Shown in pieces: positions 59,511 through 64,000 of a stretch of DNA of 64,000 bases. The notes beneath the pieces were generated by a model. It was not told the DNA's origin, did not search any database, and saw only the letters and a list, made by a program, of their open reading frames with translations. Source of the DNA: Flavobacteriaceae bacterium (GTDB lineage Bacteria; Bacteroidota; Bacteroidia; Flavobacteriales; Flavobacteriaceae). The position numbers were made by a program, and so were the translations under genes. Numbering within the stretch: position 1 is the first letter of the stretch; the number at the start of each line of letters is the position of its first letter. The stretch lies in assembly GCA_003443635.1 (NCBI GenBank), contig CP031964.1, positions 462,321-526,320 on the forward strand, read 5' to 3'.

Positions 59511-61091
59511 ATGTTTAAGCATTTAAAAAGTGACTTACCAGCTAGTATTGTTGTTTTTTTCGTAGCATTACCATTATGTTTGGGTATTGCATTAGCCAGT
59601 GGAGCTCCTTTATTCTCAGGACTTATAGCAGGAATTATAGGAGGAGTTTTAGTAGGAAGTTTAAGTGGCTCTAAAATTGGAGTTAGTGGCCCAGCAGCAG
59701 GATTAGCAGCTATAGTATTATCTGCTATAGCAACTTTAGGGGGGTATGAAAACTTTCTGTTAGCTGTTGTTTTAGGAGGAATTATTCAATTAATTTTTGG
59801 ATTTCTAAAAGCAGGAATTATTGGATATTATTTTCCTTCATCTGTAATAAAAGGGATGCTTACAGGAATTGGAATTATAATTATTTTAAAACAAATCCCT
59901 CATTTCTTTGGGTATGATACTAGCCCTGAAGGTCATTTTACATTTTTTCAAACGGATAGTGAGGGTACTTTTACAGATATTTTCAAAACAATTAATTACA
60001 TCAGCTTAGGTCCTACAATTATTGGCCTAATAAGCCTTTCTGTTCTTATCTTATGGGATCGTGTTCTTACGAAGAAGAGTAAGATATTTCAATTAATTCA
60101 AGGGCCTCTTGTTGCTGTAATTGCTGGAATTGTTTTTTTTGCTGTTACACAAGGGAATGAATCTCTAATTTTTAAAAATTCACAATTGGTAAGTGTTCCA
60201 GTACCTGAAGATGTCAATTCATTTTTTGGACAATTTACATTTCCAAATTTTGGAATGCTAACAAACCCTGATGTTTGGATTATAGCATTTACTATTGCCT
60301 TAGTAGCTAGTTTAGAAACATTATTATGTGTTGAAGCTACCGATAAATTAGATCCTAATAAAAATGTGACACCTACAAATAGAGAGTTACTAGCACAAGG
60401 TACAGGGAATATTATTTCAGGATTAATAGGAGGTTTACCAATTACACAAGTAATCGTACGAAGCTCTGCTAACATCCAATCAGGGGGTAGAAGTAAAATG
60501 TCAGCTATAATTCACGGTTTATTTTTACTAGTTTCTGTTATGTTGATCCCGCGTTTACTCAACAAAATTCCTTTATCAGTCTTAGCAGCTATACTATTAA
60601 TTGTTGGATATAAATTAGCAAAACCAGCATTATTTAAGAAAATGGTTCAATTAGGCTGGAAACAATGGGTTCCATTTGTTGTTACTGTTGGAGGCATCGT
60701 ATTTATTGATTTATTAAAAGGATTAGCATTAGGATTAGCTGTTGGAATCGTTGTGATTTTGATTAAAAGCTTCCAAAACTCTCACTTTTTACATATAGAA
60801 GATAAAAGTAATGGGAAACATAAAATAAAAATGACATTAGCAGAGGAGGTAACGTTTTTTAATAAGGGAGCTATCCTTAAAGAGTTAGATAGTTTACCAA
60901 GAGATACTTATTTAGAGTTAGATGTGAGAAAGACGCGATTTCTTGATAATGATATTATAGAGATTTTAGATGATTTTGCATTTAAAGCTAAAGAAAGACA
61001 TATTGACATTAAGTTGATTTCTGAGCTTGGTATTGTTGAAAATCCTCCGAGTTATATAGAATTTTTTAAACTAAGACCTAAAACGACTTAG
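59511..61091 (+). CDS. SulP family anion permease with STAS domain (bicarbonate/sulfate candidate)
   Basis: The 526-residue membrane protein starts DLPASIVVFFVALPLCLGIALASGAP, a SulP hallmark, contains GVSGPAAGLAAIV, and has about 10-12 hydrophobic segments. Its C-terminal STAS domain (about residues 435-520) includes LELDVRKTRFLDNDIIEILDDF. The gene neighbours are a Usp and a carbonic anhydrase, which favours bicarbonate as substrate over sulfate, though only by context. It starts at ATG 59511. Confidence 0.92.
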   Translation: MFKHLKSDLPASIVVFFVALPLCLGIALASGAPLFSGLIAGIIGGVLVGSLSGSKIGVSGPAAGLAAIVLSAIATLGGYENFLLAVVLGGIIQLIFGFLKAGIIGYYFPSSVIKGMLTGIGIIIILKQIPHFFGYDTSPEGHFTFFQTDSEGTFTDIFKTINYISLGPTIIGLISLSVLILWDRVLTKKSKIFQLIQGPLVAVIAGIVFFAVTQGNESLIFKNSQLVSVPVPEDVNSFFGQFTFPNFGMLTNPDVWIIAFTIALVASLETLLCVEATDKLDPNKNVTPTNRELLAQGTGNIISGLIGGLPITQVIVRSSANIQSGGRSKMSAIIHGLFLLVSVMLIPRLLNKIPLSVLAAILLIVGYKLAKPALFKKMVQLGWKQWVPFVVTVGGIVFIDLLKGLALGLAVGIVVILIKSFQNSHFLHIEDKSNGKHKIKMTLAEEVTFFNKGAILKELDSLPRDTYLELDVRKTRFLDNDIIEILDDFAFKAKERHIDIKLISELGIVENPPSYIEFFKLRPKTT

Positions 61092-61120
61092 AAAGAAATT
61101 AATAACATAAATAAAAAAAG

Positions 61121-61930
61121 ATGAAAAATAATAGATATAAGATACTAATCCTTTCAGATTTAAAAGAACAAACTGAAAATGTATTAAAAAGCGCCGTAAG
61201 TTTAGCTAAAACGATTGGTGGAGACATTTCCTTTTTTCATGTAAAAAAACCAACTGATATTGTTGAAAACGACAATCAGTTATCTGCTATGCGAACCATT
61301 AATAATGAATATAATGTCACTGACAAAAAAATTCAGAACCTATTAAATCCGGTTTCAGAAGAGTATGGATCAGATATAAGACCTGCATTTACTTTTGGAA
61401 ATGTAAAAGAAGAGATAAATAAGTATATCGAGCAACAACAACCAGATATCATTGTATTAGGAAAGAGAAGGAAAAAATCACTTTCGTTTGCCGGAGATAA
61501 TGTTACCCAATTTATTTTAAAAAAACACAAAGGTGTAGTTATGATTGTAGGTAATAAAGGGACATTAGAGCCAAATAAAGAAATATCATTAGGTGTGTTA
61601 AATGATATCGAACAATCTTTCAATATTGATTTTGTTGATGATTTAATTAGTAAATCTGAAGCACCATTAAAATCGTTTAAAATTGTTAGGAATTCAGATA
61701 TTCCAAAAGCTACACCTGTTCCTATAGACAAAAAAACGGTAGAATATGTGTTTGAAAAAACAGATAACACAATGAAAAATCTATCTAACTATTTATTAAA
61801 GAACAATGTTAATTTATTATGTATAAATAGAGTGAAGAAAAATGCTGAAAATGAAGAAAATATCGCAAATTCTGATATCAATGATGTTATCAGTCAATTA
61901 GATATTTCACTTTTGGTATCAAAAGAATAA
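61121..61930 (+). CDS. Universal stress protein family protein
   Basis: The 269-residue protein opens KILILSDLKEQTENVLKSAVSLAKTIGGDISFFHV, typical of UspA, and has a nucleotide-binding region QQPDIIVLGKRRKKSLSFAGDNVTQFILKKHKGVVMIVG. The second half is a diverged Usp repeat. Usp proteins next to SulP transporters are common and may regulate transport. It lies 29 bases after SulP and 44 bases before the carbonic anhydrase. Confidence 0.87.
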   Translation: MKNNRYKILILSDLKEQTENVLKSAVSLAKTIGGDISFFHVKKPTDIVENDNQLSAMRTINNEYNVTDKKIQNLLNPVSEEYGSDIRPAFTFGNVKEEINKYIEQQQPDIIVLGKRRKKSLSFAGDNVTQFILKKHKGVVMIVGNKGTLEPNKEISLGVLNDIEQSFNIDFVDDLISKSEAPLKSFKIVRNSDIPKATPVPIDKKTVEYVFEKTDNTMKNLSNYLLKNNVNLLCINRVKKNAENEENIANSDINDVISQLDISLLVSKE

Positions 61931-61974
61931 AACGTATATTATAAAAGTTTAATTAAAAAGAAATTAAAATATAA

Positions 61975-62604
61975 ATGAAAGCACATACAAAAGAAACGCA
62001 AGCAGAGATCACTCCAAATAGTGCGCTTCAACTTCTAAAAGAAGGAAATCAAAGATTTGTTAACAATAAAAAAGCCAATAGAGATCTTAACGAACAAGTT
62101 GCCGATACTAGTGGAGGCCAATATCCTTTTGCCACTATTTTACATTGTATAGATTCAAGAGTCTCAGCTGAATTAATTTTTGATCAGGGAATCGGTGATG
62201 TATTCAGCGCTCGAATCGCAGGAAATTTTATCAACCAAGACATTTTAGGAAGTATGGAATTTGCTTGTAAATTGGCAGGCACAAAACTAGTATTAGTACT
62301 AGGACATACTGCTTGTGGAGCAGTTAAAGGCGCTTGCGATAATGCAGAATTAGGAAATTTAACAGCAATGTTAGAAAAGTTAAAACCAGCGGTAAACGCA
62401 GTAGCAGCACCTGAAGATCCAAGTTTAAGAAATTCTCAAAATATTGATTTTGTAAATGCAGTAGCAAAGAAAAATGTAGAATTATCTATTCAACGAATTT
62501 TAAATGAAAGTGAAGTTTTAGCTGAAATGCGAGCAAGCGGAGAAATTAAAATTGTAGGTGGAATGTATGATATTAAGACAGGTGAAGTAGCTTTTTATGA
62601 ATAG
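61975..62604 (+). CDS. Beta-carbonic anhydrase
   Basis: The enzyme interconverts CO2 and bicarbonate. The 209-residue protein has the zinc ligands and active-site residues in order: Cys58, Asp60 and Arg62 in ILHCIDSRVSAE, and His111 and Cys114 in GHTACGAVKGA. Length is standard. The location between two SulP permeases and a Usp supports a role in bicarbonate supply. A strong terminator follows, so SulP, Usp and carbonic anhydrase form one unit. Confidence 0.95.
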   Translation: MKAHTKETQAEITPNSALQLLKEGNQRFVNNKKANRDLNEQVADTSGGQYPFATILHCIDSRVSAELIFDQGIGDVFSARIAGNFINQDILGSMEFACKLAGTKLVLVLGHTACGAVKGACDNAELGNLTAMLEKLKPAVNAVAAPEDPSLRNSQNIDFVNAVAKKNVELSIQRILNESEVLAEMRASGEIKIVGGMYDIKTGEVAFYE

Positions 62605-62640
62605 CTTACTTTAGAAAGAAATTAATATGAACTAAAAAAT

Positions 62641-62689
62641 AAACAAGTTTCATAAATCCTATACATCCTGGATAATGAAACTTGTTTTT
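62641..62689 (+). terminator. Intrinsic terminator after the carbonic anhydrase gene
   Basis: AAACAAGTTTCAT and ATGAAACTTGTTT form a 13-bp stem around a 21-base loop, followed by TTTTTATAA. The loop can form a 4-bp inner stem ATCC/GGAT. Confidence 0.85.
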
Positions 62690-62717
62690 ATAATAAATAA
62701 CTTAAACATTGAAACAA

Positions 62718-63401
62718 ATGAAAGCATTAAATTTGGTGGTACTCCTAATAATATTAGTATTGCCATTTAATAAAGTTCAAGCTCAAGACAGTGATTTTGG
62801 TAATTGGTTGATTTATATTGGAAATAAGAAGCTAGAAAAAGGCTGGAATATTCATAATGAAGTTCAATACAGAAACTATAATGCTATTGGGGATTTAGAG
62901 CAGTTACTGTTAAGAGGTGGGTTAGGTTATAATCTTACAGAAAATAATAATAATGTTTTATTGGGATATGGTTATATTTTGTCTCGTAACTTTATTGGAA
63001 ATACAGATGATACTGAAACAGTGAATGAACACCGTATTTTCCAGCAGTATACAACAAAACAAAATGTAGGAAGTGTTTCATTAAATCATCGTTATCGTTT
63101 TGAGCAACGTTTTATAGAGAGTGACTTTAGATTTCGATTTAGATATTTCTTATCACTTAATGTTCCTTTGGGTAAAAAGATTCTTGATGAAAATAATATA
63201 GATAAACGTAAAATTTATCTTTCAGCATATAATGAGATCTTTTTAAATGGGGATTCTGCAATATTCGACAGAAATCGTGTGTATGGAGGCTTAGGATATA
63301 AACTCAGTAAAAATGTAAGACTAGAGTTAGGCTATTTAAATCAATTCTTTGAAAGATCTGGGCGTGATCAACTTAATATTATAACATTCGTTACATTTTA
63401 A
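62718..63401 (+). CDS. DUF2490 family outer-membrane-type protein
   Basis: The 227-residue protein starts MKALNLVVLLIILVLP, a signal peptide ending near VQAQ, and then FGNWLIYIGNKKLEKGWNIHNEVQYR, the DUF2490 signature. It then shows repeated strands (LLRGGLGYNL, LGYGYILSR, RYRFEQRF, RLELGYLNQFFERSGRDQLNIITFVTF) that suggest a 12-strand beta-barrel with a C-terminal Phe. I chose ATG 62718 over a TTG nine bases upstream. It comes after a terminator and probably has its own promoter. Confidence 0.87.
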   Translation: MKALNLVVLLIILVLPFNKVQAQDSDFGNWLIYIGNKKLEKGWNIHNEVQYRNYNAIGDLEQLLLRGGLGYNLTENNNNVLLGYGYILSRNFIGNTDDTETVNEHRIFQQYTTKQNVGSVSLNHRYRFEQRFIESDFRFRFRYFLSLNVPLGKKILDENNIDKRKIYLSAYNEIFLNGDSAIFDRNRVYGGLGYKLSKNVRLELGYLNQFFERSGRDQLNIITFVTF

Positions 63402-63502
63402 TCACTTATAGTATAGTTCATAGGTGTTAATTATTCAATAAGAGACTTGTAAGATTTGAAAAAATAAAGCTATTTTAGAACAAAGTTTCTAAAAATAATC
63501 TT

Positions 63503-64000
63503 ATGAAGAATTTATTTTCAAACCTAAGAGGCGATGCTTTTGGAGGAATTACCGCAGGAATAGTAGCTTTACCATTGGCATTAGCATTTGGAGTTGCTTC
63601 TGGTTTAGGGCCAACCGCAGGGTTATATGGTGCTATATTTATTAGTTTTTTTGCAGCTTTGTTCGGTGGTACAAATACACAAATATCTGGCCCGACAGCA
63701 CCAATGACAGCTGTGAGTACGGTAGTTATTGCAGGAATTATTGCAGCTAATGATGGAGATATTAATAAAGCTCTACCAGCCATTTTAACCGTTTTTTTAT
63801 TAGCAGGACTAATGCAAATTGGATTAGGAGCTATAGGTTTAGGAAAATACATTAGATATATACCTTACCCAGTGGTTTCAGGATTTATGACAGCGATAGG
63901 GGTTATTATTATCCTTACCCAGATACTCCCTTCGGTAGGCTATTATCCAAAAGAAGATTTAGAATTTGTTGAGCAATTCAAACCACAAGCCGAAGAAATA
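63503..64000 (+). CDS. Second SulP family permease, N-terminal part (cut by window edge)
   Basis: The 166 visible codons run from ATG 63503 off the right edge. The segments GDAFGGITAGIVALPLALAFGVASG, GGTNTQISGPTAPMTAVSTVVIAG and YIRYIPYPVVSGFMTAIGVIII are SulP hallmarks. It is a different gene from the first SulP and its STAS status is unknown. It lies 101 bp after the DUF2490 gene. Confidence 0.93.
   Translation, partial: MKNLFSNLRGDAFGGITAGIVALPLALAFGVASGLGPTAGLYGAIFISFFAALFGGTNTQISGPTAPMTAVSTVVIAGIIAANDGDINKALPAILTVFLLAGLMQIGLGAIGLGKYIRYIPYPVVSGFMTAIGVIIILTQILPSVGYYPKEDLEFVEQFKPQAEEI

Noticed and set aside
1..64000. CRISPR arrays, tRNA/rRNA genes, insertion sequences, prophage or integrative elements.
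   Set aside because: No regularly spaced repeats, tRNA-like T-loop motifs, transposase or integrase motifs were seen by reading; a formal scan was not possible.

Overview
This 64 kb window is an AT-rich chromosomal segment from a member of the Bacteroidota, most likely a marine-type Flavobacteriaceae. The evidence is gene content and order: a complete BatA-E aerotolerance operon behind MoxR and a DUF58 protein, an IPExxxVDY-family protein, a DUF6090 protein, a split AddA/AddB-like pair, an OmpA protein with thrombospondin type 3 repeats, and the viroplasmin-type RNase H. Upstream regions lack Shine-Dalgarno sequences, and several carry the Bacteroidetes -7 motif TAnnTTTG. I saw no rRNA, tRNA, insertion sequence, prophage or CRISPR array. 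Most of the window is housekeeping DNA, and the notable signals lie in small genes and intergenic elements.

Layout. 1-5.7 kb: truncated mscL, alr-tdk (overlapping, minus), then an unknown protein, rsmI, a HopJ-like protein and a uracil-DNA glycosylase (plus), followed by a divergent AhpD-like/OsmC peroxide-defence pair. 5.7-13.7 kb: recJ, an MFS exporter, an alpha/beta hydrolase, an LpxH-like phosphoesterase, queD, a 32-residue membrane peptide, a MATE pump, a GNAT acetyltransferase and a two-domain Usp. 13.9-23.7 kb: a minus-strand block with AddB-like nuclease, hydrolase and a frameshifted small membrane gene joined by ATGA overlaps, then ompA, kbl and the AddA-like helicase-nuclease. 23.8-29.1 kb: Mn-type sodA facing an unusual long PurF paralogue and a PfkB kinase, with a 77-bp element duplicated between them, then RNase H and purN. 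29.2-36.2 kb: acpP-fabF-rnc, IPExxxVDY protein, pyk, dinB, a CYTH protein, a YciI-like lipoprotein and a small unknown. 36.2-45.5 kb: pbpC, a small monooxygenase-fold protein and a giant alpha-2-macroglobulin lipoprotein (periplasmic defence and repair), then a DUF6090 protein. 45.7-49.6 kb: ALDH7-type dehydrogenase, a nonsense-interrupted small membrane gene, an AlbA_2 protein and an SDR. 49.9-59.4 kb: moxR, DUF58, an extra two-TM protein, batA, batB, batC, batD, batE and a small membrane protein. 59.5-64 kb: SulP, Usp, beta-carbonic anhydrase, DUF2490 and a second, truncated SulP, which together look like a bicarbonate-handling module.

The best leads for something new are these. (1) A 77-bp element occurs twice between sodA and purF; its terminator hairpin is inverted in one copy relative to the conserved flank, and it may be the 3' end of a small RNA. 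(2) Two small membrane genes are each interrupted by one lesion (frameshift at about 14.1 kb, stop codon at 47303). (3) Degenerate palindromes of the ATTCCTGCGAAAGCAGGAAT type flank the gene between pbpC and the macroglobulin gene. (4) A PurF paralogue with a divergent C-terminal half sits next to a PfkB kinase. (5) The SulP/Usp/carbonic anhydrase cluster. I did not find clear evidence for a wholly new multi-gene system. Function assignments rest on motif recognition only, without database searches.
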